NCBI RefSeq assembly: GCF_002149035.1
Contig: NZ_NGFP01000017.1
Location: 1 to 63,155 of the forward strand
Reading direction: 5' to 3'
Length of the DNA stretch: 63,155 nucleotides
Origin: Streptosporangium minutum
Lineage (GTDB): Bacteria > Actinomycetota > Actinomycetes > Streptosporangiales > Streptosporangiaceae
The position numbers were made by a program, and so were the translations under genes. Shown here one piece after another: positions 1-8,700 of the stretch (position 1 is the stretch's first letter; each line of letters starts with the position of its first letter). The notes under the pieces were generated by a model. That model searched no databases. It was not told where the DNA came from and saw only the letters and a program-made list of their open reading frames with translations.

Positions 1-217
1 TCTTGATGACGTGCTGCGCGGCCTGAGCCGCCAGCCCGTAGTTGTCCTTGATCTGCCCGTAGGCGTGCTTGCGCAGGTCGTAATTGCGAAATACCCGCTG
101 GCTGTGGGCGAGCGCCGCCACCCAGGTGGCCGCGTCGTTGACCGCGCGCAGTGTCGCCTCCAGCGCCGCCGCCTGCTCAGGCGTCGGCAGGAGTCTCACC
201 TGCACCACCAGCTTCAC
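1..217 (-). CDS. tnpB: TnpB, IS200/IS605-type RNA-guided nuclease, N-terminal part
   Basis: Reading leftward from a GTG at 217 gives about 72 residues starting MKLVVQVRLLPTPEQ, followed by an alanine/leucine-rich helix and NYGLAAQAAQHVIK, after which the frame leaves the window. This is the usual beginning of OrfB/TnpB proteins (beta strand, then the TPEQ helix). TnpB is a nuclease guided by an RNA from the element's right end and helps maintain the transposon. The nearby ATG at 219 is out of frame and stops at once, so GTG is the likely start. The gene diverges from the broken tnpA at 242, the normal IS605 layout. The RuvC-like catalytic residues and the guide RNA lie outside the window, so I cannot say whether the gene is intact. 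Confidence 0.75.
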   Translation of the reverse strand, partial: MKLVVQVRLLPTPEQAAALEATLRAVNDAATWVAALAHSQRVFRNYDLRKHAYGQIKDNYGLAAQAAQHVIK

Positions 218-241
218 ATCGCCCACACTATCCTTTGGTCT

Positions 242-669
242 ATGTCACCGTGATGGGAACCCGACTCCGACCTCCGCCGGGGCCGAACCGTTGTCCACAC
301 GCTGCACGCGCATTCGGTCGTCACCTCCAGGTATCGGTGCGGGGCCTTCACCGGCGAACCGCTGCGCCACTGCAAAGACATCACGATCGAGGTGTGCGGC
401 AGCCTCGGCGCCCAGCTTGTCGAGTTCAACGGCGAGGAGGATCACGTGCACCTGCTCGTGCACTACCCACCCAAGGTCGCCCTCTCGACGCTGGTGAACA
501 GCCTCAAGGGCGTGTCTGCCCGGCTACTGCGCAAGGAGTACCCGCTCACGTCCGCACGTACCTGTGGGGCGGCCATTTCTGGTCACCGTCCTATTTCGCC
601 GCCTCCTGCGGCGGCGCACCCTTGAGCATCATCAAGGAGTGCATCGAAAACCAGAAATGCCCGGGCTGA
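242..669 (+). pseudogene. tnpA: IS200/IS605 transposase TnpA (Y1 HUH), broken
   Basis: The ATG at 242 is followed by Ser-Pro and then TGA at codon 4, where relatives have Arg. The same frame continues with RRGRTVVHTLHAH, the HUH motif (DHVHLLVHY) and KVALSTLVNSLKGVSARLL. Near 540-546 the homology jumps by one frame to AHVRTYLWGGHFWSPSYF and ends SIIKECIENQ before the stop at 667-669. TnpA normally cuts and joins single-stranded element ends using a tyrosine in the family's YIxxQ motif; here that position is Cys (TGC). With a nonsense codon, a frameshift and a missing nucleophile, the gene cannot make active transposase. Confidence 0.8.
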
Positions 670-684
670 CGACCGGACGTTCAC

Positions 685-733
685 ACCCCCAGGGCCGGGA
701 AGCGATTCCTCCCGGGCGTGAACGCCTGGGGTT
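685..733. repeat. Imperfect hairpin at the tnpA-side end of the IS element
   Basis: CCCCAGG (687-693) pairs with CCTGGGG (725-731), and GCCGGGA (694-700) pairs with TCCCGGGC (710-717) with one bulged base. Subterminal hairpins like this are what Y1 transposases recognise at IS200/IS605 ends. Tn3 transposase homology starts within about 15 bp on the right, so this probably marks the element boundary. Confidence 0.5.
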
Positions 734-742
734 CCTCGCTAA

Positions 743-1585
743 ACAACGCTGAAGATCGAGCCGCCCGGTGGGCCCGAACGCATCGTGCGCGGCTGCCGGG
801 CCCGATTCGAGCGGGCGTTCTGTGAGCGGGTGACCGGGTGCCTGTCGGCCGACTCGACCGCCGCGCTGCTGGAGCTGGCCACGGGAGCGGACGCTCTTAC
901 TCCAGCTACTACCGGCGGATGTTGCCCAAGCTGCTGGCCGCGATCGAGTTCAAGTGCAACAACACCGCCTACCGGCCGGTGATGGACGCCCTGGACCTGC
1001 TGGGCCGCTACGCCGACGTGCCAAGCAACATCCGCCACTACGGCGGCGTCGACAAGGTGCCGATCGTCGGCGTGGTCCCGGACGGCTGGCGGGAGGCGGT
1101 GGTGGACGGCGATGGTGTGGTCGAGCGGGTCTCCTACGAGTTGTGCGTGCTGATCGCGGTGAAGGACGCGCTGCGCCGCCGGGAGATCTACGTCGACGGC
1201 GCCGCCCGCTGGTGCAACCCCGAAGAGGACCTGCCGGCCGACTTCGAGGACAACCGCGACGTGCACTACGAAAACCTGCGCCAGCCCCTGGACGCAGCCG
1301 AGTTCATCGCCATGCGTCTTCTCCCAGCTCAAGTCCTGTTCGACCTCGGAGGTCTCGGGGATGATCGAGGGCGTGCTGCGGCACTGCACCGATGCCACCA
1401 TCGACCGGCAGTACACCGACACCCACGGCCAGAACCTGGTCGACTTCGCCTTCTCCCACCTGCTGGGCTTCAAGCTGCTGCCCCGGATGAAGAACGTCTC
1501 CCACCAAAAGCTCGTCCGCGTCGACGCCGAGCAGCCCGTACCCACATGCCTAGCCGACATCGTGAGCGAGCGCACCATCACTGGT
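743..1585 (+). pseudogene. Tn3-family transposase, frameshifted and internally deleted
   Basis: Three collinear blocks of one transposase lie in different frames. Block 1 (about 745-880) reads IEPPGGPERIVRGCRARFE. Block 2 (about 895-1310) includes YYRRMLPKLLAAIEFKC, NNTAYRPVMDALDLLGRY and the N-terminal Tn3 region up to ENLRQPLDAAEF. Block 3 (1361-1570) reads MIEGVLRHCTDATIDRQYTD and LLGFKLLPRMKNV and contains the second catalytic Asp region (YTDTHG). Full Tn3 transposases are near 1000 residues; several hundred between blocks 2 and 3 are missing. A C-terminal piece of the same family lies at 5566-5745 on the same strand. Confidence 0.75.
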
Positions 1586-1610
1586 GGAGGGGAGTTATTT
1601 CGACCGTGCG

Positions 1611-2219
1611 CTATTCCTCCAGTCTGGAGGGTCGCTCGCGAGGTTTGGTGAGCAGCGCAGCCGCCCAGAGGAACACCTTGGGATCGCCAAGACCTGAGTC
1701 GGTGAGCCATTGAGCGGCCTGGCGCGCGTCTTGTTCGTCCTGGATCAGCCCATTGAGATCCGGCTGGACGCCGGTGGCTTGGTGAACGTCGGTGACGAGG
1801 TCCCCGATGCAGGTCCAGGTGTGCCAGTGTCCGCTATCGAAACCGACCAGCTCGAAGCCCAGCCGCCGCTCGCCGGACCCGGGAAACTTCTCACCCCGGG
1901 TCAGCCGCTCCGGGAGGCTGCCGGCCGATGTGTCCCCGCCGCCGTCAGCCATGTCGGCCAGTAGCGCGGGAACATCGGTAGCGGCGAATCCGATCCCGAG
2001 CACGTGCAAGCCCGACGTGCCGGCTTGATCGCGGGCGATCTCAGCCTCCTGTGGACTGGCGAACCAGTCGTCCCAACCAGTGGGATCTACTGGCACCAGG
2101 TCCACCACGCAGTCGCTCAGCGAGAACAGATGAGGAGCAGGAAGTCCGGCCTCCTGCCAATCTTGCCGATCAGTGCGTGTAGCGACCCGATAGCCGGCAA
2201 GGACGTAACCCGGTTCCAT
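1611..2219 (-). CDS. Conserved-looking hypothetical protein
   Basis: The frame encodes 202 residues from ATG 2219, which has GAGAGGGGA about nine bases upstream; an upstream ATG at 2249 lacks such a site. I see no signal peptide or membrane segment. The protein is acidic and Trp-rich, with FELVGFDSGHWHTWTC in the second half and WDDWFASPQEAEIARDQAG in the first. The FDxGxxHxWTC-like stretch resembles what is seen in small immunity-like or unknown actinomycete proteins, but I cannot assign a family. It lies alone between the Tn3 transposase remnant, which its 3' end almost touches, and a recombinase fragment, so it is probably mobile-element cargo. Confidence 0.55.
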   Translation of the reverse strand: MEPGYVLAGYRVATRTDRQDWQEAGLPAPHLFSLSDCVVDLVPVDPTGWDDWFASPQEAEIARDQAGTSGLHVLGIGFAATDVPALLADMADGGGDTSAGSLPERLTRGEKFPGSGERRLGFELVGFDSGHWHTWTCIGDLVTDVHQATGVQPDLNGLIQDEQDARQAAQWLTDSGLGDPKVFLWAAALLTKPRERPSRLEE

Positions 2220-2269
2220 GGCGCTATCCCCTCTCACTTGTTGCTGCATTACTGGGCAGGGCTTCCCTT

Positions 2270-2749
2270 CTACTCTGCGGCGCGGTCGGCGAGATAGCCG
2301 GCCCAGTCACTGCGGGCGTAGGTGACCCGGCGGACGGCGGTGTTGACGTGAAGGCCAAGGAGATCGGCGAGGATCGCGGCGGGAAGGTCGGAGGCCAGGG
2401 CCGCGAGCGCTCCGTTGCGGGCAGGTCGAGCGCTGATGCCGTGGCGGTTGAGCTGGTTGATGAGGCTGCGCAGATCGAGGGACTGGCCGGGAACCCGGCC
2501 GGGGAACAGCCAGCGGGGTGCGGCGGGCCCGTGGGAGATCATGAGGCAGGGTGGTGGCTGGGCGGCCAGTTCGCGGAGGAGGGCGCCGAGCCGCGGCGGC
2601 AGAAGCACAGGGTGACGGCCGACGGTCAGGTAGGTGCGGCCATCCTTCTCGATGATCTGGTCTGCGGTGAGATGGCGGATCCGTTGGACTTGGAACCCGA
2701 AAGGTATGGCGGGGTCTGGATGCGAAACTGCCATGCCTACTTCTCCCAT
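2270..2749 (-). pseudogene. C-terminal fragment of a tyrosine-recombinase-like (XerD-type) protein
   Basis: The 159-codon frame begins abruptly at residues resembling the middle of actinomycete phage-integrase-like proteins (FGFQVQRIRHLTADQI) and runs through LTVGRHPVLLPPRLG, RWLFPGRVPGQ and ARNGALAALASDLPAAILAD to LLGLHVNTAVRRVTYARSDW, their usual C-terminal end. The N-terminal core-binding domain is absent. Upstream of ATG 2749 the frame is open for only about 70 bases, without homology, to a TGA. I also do not see a clear RHRY set with a catalytic Tyr, so the parent may have been a degenerate recombinase. It is probably a relic of the event that brought this accessory patch. Confidence 0.5.
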
Positions 2750-3169
2750 CAGAAGCCGATGCCCTCTGATGCTTCTCGGACCGGATTTTCCGCATCGGAG
2801 GCGAACGTTCTGCCGTCAACCGCTCTCATCTCCGGCCTTCACGGCGAGTATGAGGTCAGCGACGGAGGCGAGGATGCACATCGAGCAGGGTGTGTCGCAC
2901 TCCGTGGTCCGCTCAACGGAGCGGCCTATACCTCAGTCATAGGTGTGGACGGTCACTAGGAACTTCTGGCTGACGGTCATGCGAGTCCGGATACACGGCC
3001 ACGAACCTCCTGGTGGGCGGCCGGCACCTCCTCCGCCCCATGGCCACTGGACTCGGGCGAAACTGCCCGAGGGAGGAGCCTGGTCAAGGCCCATCGGGAA
3101 CAATCGGACACTCGTTGGCGATAGCCAGCCGTCGGGCCGGGGGATAGCGTCAATCACCGTTCCACTGCA
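2750..3169. other. Gene-free stretch with a short hairpin
   Basis: No frame here looks coding. The one clear structure is a 7-bp perfect stem, CTCGGGC (3052-3058) and GCCCGAG (3065-3071), around the loop GAAACT. It could be a terminator for either side, though no U-run follows. Confidence 0.4.
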
Positions 3170-3706
3170 TCATGGGCCGGTCCGGCGGTGCTGGTAGGAA
3201 AGCGTGACGGCGGCGAGGAGCGGGGCCCACGCCACCAGCGGCAGGTAGATGAACCCGACGAGCAGACGTCCAGTCACGGTCATGCCGGGGTGCGGCAGCG
3301 TCCACCAGAACAGGAACGGGGTCCACAGCAGGGCGAGAACCCCGACGCCGAGCCAGGCTGGCACGGTAACGGCCGGGCGCGGGATCGTCCGGCCGCCGAG
3401 CAGCGGGATCCAGCGCGGTACTGCTTCGCCCCAGCGTCGCACCAGGCCGAGAGTGAGCAGGGCGGCGGCTTCGGTCAGCACGGAGAGGGCGATCAGGTAC
3501 AGCGGCCCCCACGCGGTCGTGCCGACCAGGTCGCGCAGGCCCTGCTCGGTGTAGCCGAGCGGAAGTCCCAGGGCTAGGCCGATCCGCCACAGACTCGACG
3601 GCAGCGCGAGCAGGGGCACGACGTGCGCTACCCCGACGGCCCAGCGCGGGACCGGCCGTTCGGTGTCGATTGAAGGGGGGCGTACCGCCGCATCCTTGAT
3701 CATCAT
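3170..3706 (-). CDS. Small four-helix membrane protein
   Basis: The gene encodes 178 residues with about four hydrophobic segments (roughly residues 22-52, 66-90, 113-136 and 140-168) and an Arg/Pro-rich cytoplasmic N-terminus; WTPFLFWWTLPHPG precedes the last helix. I do not recognise a named family. The longer frame upstream of ATG 3706 is rejected because AAGGG sits just before 3706 and because the region upstream codes for the TetR gene on the other strand. It diverges from that TetR gene with a 30-bp palindrome in the 51-bp gap, so it is very likely repressed by it, as in many TetR-efflux or TetR-membrane pairs. The substrate is unknown. Confidence 0.7.
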   Translation of the reverse strand: MMIKDAAVRPPSIDTERPVPRWAVGVAHVVPLLALPSSLWRIGLALGLPLGYTEQGLRDLVGTTAWGPLYLIALSVLTEAAALLTLGLVRRWGEAVPRWIPLLGGRTIPRPAVTVPAWLGVGVLALLWTPFLFWWTLPHPGMTVTGRLLVGFIYLPLVAWAPLLAAVTLSYQHRRTGP

Positions 3707-3715
3707 CAACCCTTT

Positions 3716-3745
3716 CGAGACTGCAGTTTCGAAACTATAGTCTCG
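3716..3745. promoter_or_regulatory. 30-bp palindromic operator, probably for the adjacent TetR protein
   Basis: CGAGACT (3716-3722) and AGTCTCG (3739-3745) flank the 12-bp perfect palindrome AGTTTCGAAACT (3725-3736). Only the two 2-bp steps between arms and core (GC and AT) break symmetry. It sits between divergent starts at 3706 and 3758, as an autoregulatory operator would. Confidence 0.65.
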
Positions 3746-3757
3746 TATGATGATGGA

Positions 3758-4366
3758 ATGGAGCACAACGGGCAACAGGTCGGGCGGCCGCGCGACAGCC
3801 GGGTGGACGAGGCCATCACCGCAGCCGTCCAGGAACTCCTGAGCGAGGTCGGATATGCAGGTCTGACGGTGGCCGCCGTGGCCGAGCGCGCGGGGATCGG
3901 CAAGGCCTCGATCTACCGGCGGTACGCCACCAAGCACGAGATGATCTTCGCCGCGATAATCCACGGAGAAGTGCTGGAGGTTCCGCCCGACACCGGGTCG
4001 CTGCTCGAGGACCTGACCGCGCTGGCGCGGGTGATCGTTGGCCATCTGAGCAACCCCGCGGCCGCCGGCGCATTGATGAGCCTGCTCGGCGAGATCGCAG
4101 CCGATCCCACACTCGCTGAACGGTTCACCACGACCTTCGTGGAACCGGAACGGGCCGGCAACGCCGAGCTGCTGGAGCGAGCAGTGCGGCGCGGCGAGCT
4201 GGAGCGGCTGCCTGACATGGACCTGTTCCACGCGATGTTCGGCGGCACTGTGTTGTCCTGGCTGTTCATCTCCCACCATGACCCGCATGACCTGCCCGAA
4301 CGGCTCGCCCGGTTTGCCTGTGCCGCACTCCGGTCCACCGCCCACCAGCCGCTCCCATCCAACTGA
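3758..4366 (+). CDS. TetR/AcrR-family transcriptional repressor
   Basis: This is a 202-residue protein. Residues about 14-60 form the TetR DNA-binding domain (VDEAITAAVQELLSEVGY, LTVAAVAERAGIGKASIYRR, ending in the YATKHEMIFAAI helix). The rest is an all-helical ligand-binding domain of the TetR C-terminal type with FGGTVLSWLF near the end. The ATG at 3758 is preferred over the ATG run at 3747-3755, which is in another frame. The 30-bp palindrome ending 12 bp upstream and the divergent membrane gene indicate local autoregulation and control of that gene. The ligand cannot be read from the sequence. Confidence 0.85.
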   Translation: MEHNGQQVGRPRDSRVDEAITAAVQELLSEVGYAGLTVAAVAERAGIGKASIYRRYATKHEMIFAAIIHGEVLEVPPDTGSLLEDLTALARVIVGHLSNPAAAGALMSLLGEIAADPTLAERFTTTFVEPERAGNAELLERAVRRGELERLPDMDLFHAMFGGTVLSWLFISHHDPHDLPERLARFACAALRSTAHQPLPSN

Positions 4367-4932
4367 GTCCCCGCTATCGCCGATGAACGTTCGGTTGCTC
4401 CTGATGGCCGGTCAAGGCCGTGCCGATCGCCGGCGAGCGTCAGACGCCGCTCATGGTCGGGGCGATCGGAGCCGCAGGTCTTTCCTCCGTCGGGCCCTAC
4501 GGCATCGGGGCATCGCTCACGGTCAGGGGCTCGATGCCCGACCGGGCCACAGGGCGAGGGCGAAGGTGACCGTCCCCCGGGAGGTTTCGTGGCCGCCTGC
4601 CAGGAGCCATGTGGTCGCTCAACAGAATCGCCATGGCCGCCGACCGGGGTTTTTCCACGACCGCTTACAGCAGGCCCTCCACTCGGGTCGGTGTCATAGG
4701 CCGCAGTACCAGTAGGAACGTATCCCCAGGTCAGGACAGCGCGCTGATGGCTGTCGAAATCCGCTCACCCACCCGTTTACCGACGTCGATTCTCGGCACG
4801 AGTTCTCGACGCTCACCACCTGCGACCTCGTAGTTTCCCGGCGGAGTGTCGACAGACGAGGGTCTGCCGACACTGACACGCGACTACACAGAGCTACTTT
4901 CCGTCCTATGGCACCGACCCGAGCGCCGGGCC
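4367..4932. other. Gene-free stretch with one long imperfect hairpin
   Basis: No convincing coding frame or RNA family was seen. A 28-base hairpin lies at 4846-4873: GTGTCG (4846-4851) pairs with CGACAC (4868-4873) and CAGAC (4853-4857) with GTCTG (4862-4866), with one A/C mismatch and a GAGG loop. It may be a terminator or an element end. Confidence 0.4.
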
Positions 4933-5288
4933 TCACAGGGCGGCCGCGAGGAACTCCACCAGCGCAGCGAAATGTTCCCTCGTCCGTTCCGACACCCACG
5001 GCCGCCGGAACGGTTCCGCCTTCTCCTCAACCCCCTGCACCTCAGCGACCAGACGCCGCGCGGCCGATCCGCCACCGCACCAGGCCGGCCATATCCCGGG
5101 CTGAGCCGACCTGTGCCGACAGCAGCTCCTCGACCTCGCTCGGCGGCATGTACCGCAGCAGCAGCGACACCAGATGCTCCAGGGAAGCCAAGCCGGTCTT
5201 GGTCGGCACCTCCGTTCCGGCCGGTACCCCTCCGTCCCGCTGCATCCGCCACACAGCCACGCACCTGTTCAGCACGTCCCGGGCCGCT
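4933..5288 (-). pseudogene. Frameshifted remnant of an unknown protein gene
   Basis: On the minus strand a protein-like stretch, TGLASLEHLVSLLLRYMPPS then EVEELLSAQVGSARDMAGLV, runs into a TGA near 5042. Another frame continues naturally with VAEVQGVEEKAEPFRR, then PWVSERTREHFAALVEFLA and a stop at 4933-4935. The two frames join near 5050-5070, so one small indel probably broke the gene. I do not recognise the family. Confidence 0.4.
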
Positions 5289-5318
5289 CCTCATCCGTCG
5301 CTGCTGGTTTTGTCCCCC

Positions 5319-5335
5319 CACGGGCTGAGCCCGTG
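5319..5335. repeat. 17-bp palindrome
   Basis: CACGGGCT (5319-5326), a single G, then AGCCCGTG (5328-5335): perfect 8-bp arms in a gene-poor stretch between two mobile-element remnants. Function unknown; an element end or terminator is possible. Confidence 0.35.
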
Positions 5336-5565
5336 ATCGTGCTGGACTCCGGGGTTCAGGAACAGCGGGACAGCCATTAGCGGTGAGAACGATCTTTCTT
5401 CTCGTAGCTGCCCTGAACTGGCCAAACGTGAAGTGCCAAGAAGCTCGGACCATCTGCGACAAAGCTCACGGCCACGAAAAAGGCTGCTGCGGCATCCTGC
5501 CTGACCTGCCCCTGACCTGCGACGGGATGCCCCAGCGCTGACAACCGCCCCGTTGTTCCTCAATC

Positions 5566-5799
5566 CCGGAAGAGCAGGAGAAATTGATCAAGCTCAACAC
5601 CCTGCTGCTCAACCTGGTCGTCTTCCACAACGCCCTGGATATCTCCGACATCGTGCGCGACCTGGTCGCCGGAGGCTGGAGCATCACCGCTGACCAGCTC
5701 GGCCAGATCGCCCCCTACCTGCGGGCCCACATCAGCCGCTTCGACAGGCCGGCCGGCTCACCCGGGATCTGGGTGAACCGTCCTGAGTTCCCGGCGTAG
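5566..5799 (+). pseudogene. Tn3-family transposase, C-terminal remnant
   Basis: From 5566 the frame reads PEEQEKLIKLNTLLLN, VVFHNALDISDIVRDL and LGQIAPYLRAHISRF, the usual C-terminus of Tn3-family transposases (NALDI motif, final ISPYLTxHIxRF-like helix). Similarity ends at about 5745 and the open frame runs on to 5799, overlapping the 3' end of the SARP gene on the other strand. It has the same orientation as the N-terminal and catalytic blocks at 743-1585, so the two may be halves of one gene split by the roughly 4 kb between them. Confidence 0.65.
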
Positions 5800-8700
5800 C
5801 CGGGCCGGGTCGACTTCGGTCACGGCCGTCTTCCCGTCCAGCTTCCCCCCCTTCCCGTACGCCGCGGCGAAGGCTTCCTCTCCCAGCGCGGCCCGCCCCC
5901 GGCGGGTGAGCTCGCGAACCTGCCGATCGGTGCGGTCGTGAGCGCCGCGCAGCCGGGAGGCGGCGCCGAGCAGGGCGGCCGACTCGTGATGCCGTCCGTG
6001 CGCCTCGGCGAGCGCGGCCGCGTTCACCGCCACCAGCGACAGGATCGGCAGGTCCCGGGTCTCCAGCGCCGCCGCGTACGCCTTCTCCAGCGCCTTCTCC
6101 GCGCCGGCCAGGTCACCTGTCTCCAGGCAGAGCGAGGCCCGTACGCTGCCGGCCAGCGTCCGCGCGTGGTCACCGGGGAACGTGGTGTCGCCGCGCAGGC
6201 CCCGTTCGGCGTCGTCGAGCAGTTCCCGCGCCCGGTCCAGATCACCGAGCCGCACCCGGAAGACGGCCTCCCACGCGTCGACCAGGGCCGGCATCTCCGG
6301 CGAATTCGCGCGCAGCGCCCGCTCCCGGGCCGAGTCGATCACCGCGATCGCCAGGTCGGTGTCGCCGCGCCGCAGGTGCAGGTCGATCCAGCGCACGTCG
6401 ATGAACACCTCGTCGCCGAGGTCGAGCGGGCCGAACTCGCCGGCCAGCGATCGGGCCTCGCGCAGGTCGGCCAGCGCGCCGTCGAGATCGTCGTACTGCC
6501 GCAGCTGGGCGCGCATCGGCAGCACGGCGGCCTGGCCCCAGCGGTCGCCGGCCTGCCGGAAGCAGGCCAGGGCCGCCTCCACGTCGGGGCGCATCCTGTC
6601 GAGCTCGCCCGCGTTCTCGGCGAACTGGGCCCGGAACATGCGGGCCAGCCCGGACAGCCAGACGTCGTCGCCGTCGGCCAGATGCTCGATGATCGTGGAC
6701 GCGGTCTCCTCCTCCTGCAGGAACGCGAGCGTGAGCGCGGTGAGCGCGCCGTACGGACCCGGCAGCTCCGGGTACGCGAGCAGCCGGTCGGCCGGCTCGC
6801 GCATCCGCGCCCGGTCGTCCGCGGCCTTCTCGGCGGTCCTCCCCTGCCGGGTGTCGACCCGGTCGATCAAGGAGATCACGTGAGCGCAGTCGCGCTCAGG
6901 CGTCGGCTCGCCGCCGGGCACCGCCAGTGCCTCGCCCAGCCAGTAGGCCGCGTCGGGGTGCCGGCCGAGCATGTGCCAGTACCAGGTCAGGTTCAGGGCG
7001 AGAGCGACCGCGCCGGAGGCGTCGCCGGTGTCGCACCGCCGGCGCAGGGCGGCCAGCGCGTTGTCGTACTCGGCTCTGACGACTCGCATGGCCGCCAGCT
7101 GGCCGGGCCCGCGCAGCTGCGGGTCGTAGCGGGCCATCAGCTCGGCGAAGTAGCCGGCGGCCAGGTCGCGGACGGCGCCGAGGTCGCCCGTCCCGGCCAG
7201 GCGGCCGGTGCCGTACTCGCGCAGCGTCTCCAGCATGCGGTAGCGGCCCGGGTCGGGCGCGAGCTGCAGCAGCGACCGGTCGACCAGGCCGGCGAGCAGC
7301 TCGGGGATCTCGGCGGCCGGTACGGCGGTGCCGGCGCAGAGCGCGGCGGCCGAGGCCGGCGTGACGCCGCCGGGCAGGATCGAGACGCGTTCGGCGACCG
7401 TACGCTCGTGCTCGCTCAGCAGCTGCCAGCTCCAGGCGATGACCGCGCGCAGCGTGCGGTGCCGGGGCAGCGCGGCGCGGCTGCCGGTGGACAGCAGCCG
7501 GAACCGGTCGGACAGCCCGTCGGCGAGCTCGGGCAGCGACAGCGTCCGCAGCCGGGCCGCGGCCAGCTCCAGCGCCAGCGGCATCCCGTCCAGGCCGCGG
7601 ACCACCCGCCGGATCTCGGGCAGCGTCGTCTCGTCCACGTCGAAGCCGGGGCGTACGGCCGCGGCCCGCTCGGTGAACAGGCGTACCGACGCCGCCCGCC
7701 GGGCCTGCTCGGCGCCGTCGTCCGGCCCGGGCAGCGCGAGCGGGCCGAGCGGCACCAGCGCCTCGCCGTCGACCGCGAGGGGTTCGCGGCTGGTGGCGAG
7801 CACGCGCAGCCCGGAGCATCGGGACAGCAGTGCCGCGACCAGGTGGGCCACGGCGTCGATCAGGTGCTCGCAGTTGTCGACCAGCAGCAGGCTCTCCCGG
7901 CCGCTGAGCTGGTCGACGAGTACGTCCAGTTCGTCGCCCTCGACGCGCATCCGGGCCTCGAACATCGCGCCGCCGCGCAACCCGATCCCGGCCAGCACGG
8001 CCGCGCCGACCTTGGCCGGCTCGGTGACCGAGGCGAGGTCGATCATCCAGACGCCGTCGCGGTACTCGTGGCGGTGGCGGCGGGCGGCCTCGACGGCGAG
8101 GCGCGTCTTGCCGGCGCCGCCGGGACCGAGCACGGTGATCAGGCGCCCGGCGGCGAGCAGCGTGTCGATCCGGGCCAGATCGTCGTCGCGCCCGATGAAG
8201 CTGGTCAGCGGCGCGGGCAGGTTACTCGGCCTGCTCCGCTCGGCGTCGGCGGACGGGGCGGGCCGCTCGGCGCGCAGCAGGCGCAGGTGGCGCTCGCGCA
8301 GGGCGGCGCCCGGGTCGGTGCCGAGGACGTCGGCCAGGGTTCCGCGGACCCGCTCGTACAGGGCCAGGGCCTCGGCTTGGCGTCCCTGGGCGGTGAACGC
8401 GTCCATGAGCAGCGCGGCGGTGCGCTCGTGGACGGGGTGCTCGGCGAGCAGGGCGGTCAGGCGGGAGGCGGCCGCGTCGGCACGGCCCAGGGTCAGCTCG
8501 GCGTCGGCGAGGTCGGCGACGGCCTCGATCGAGGCGTGGGCCAGCCGGGTCACGGCGGCGGGCGCTACCGCGGCGATGACCGTGGGCTCGGCTCCGGGAC
8601 GGTCTCCCCACAGCGCCACGGCCTCGCCGAGCACGGCCGCCGCGGCATTCGGGTCACCGGCGCGCAGCCGGTCACGGCCGGCGGCGGCGAGCCGCTCGAA

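Noticed and set aside
4884-5462. A 192-codon minus-strand frame in the mobile-element patch
   Set aside because: It is Arg/Gly-rich without motifs; the protein-like text in this stretch lies in the other two minus frames, which I call a pseudogene.
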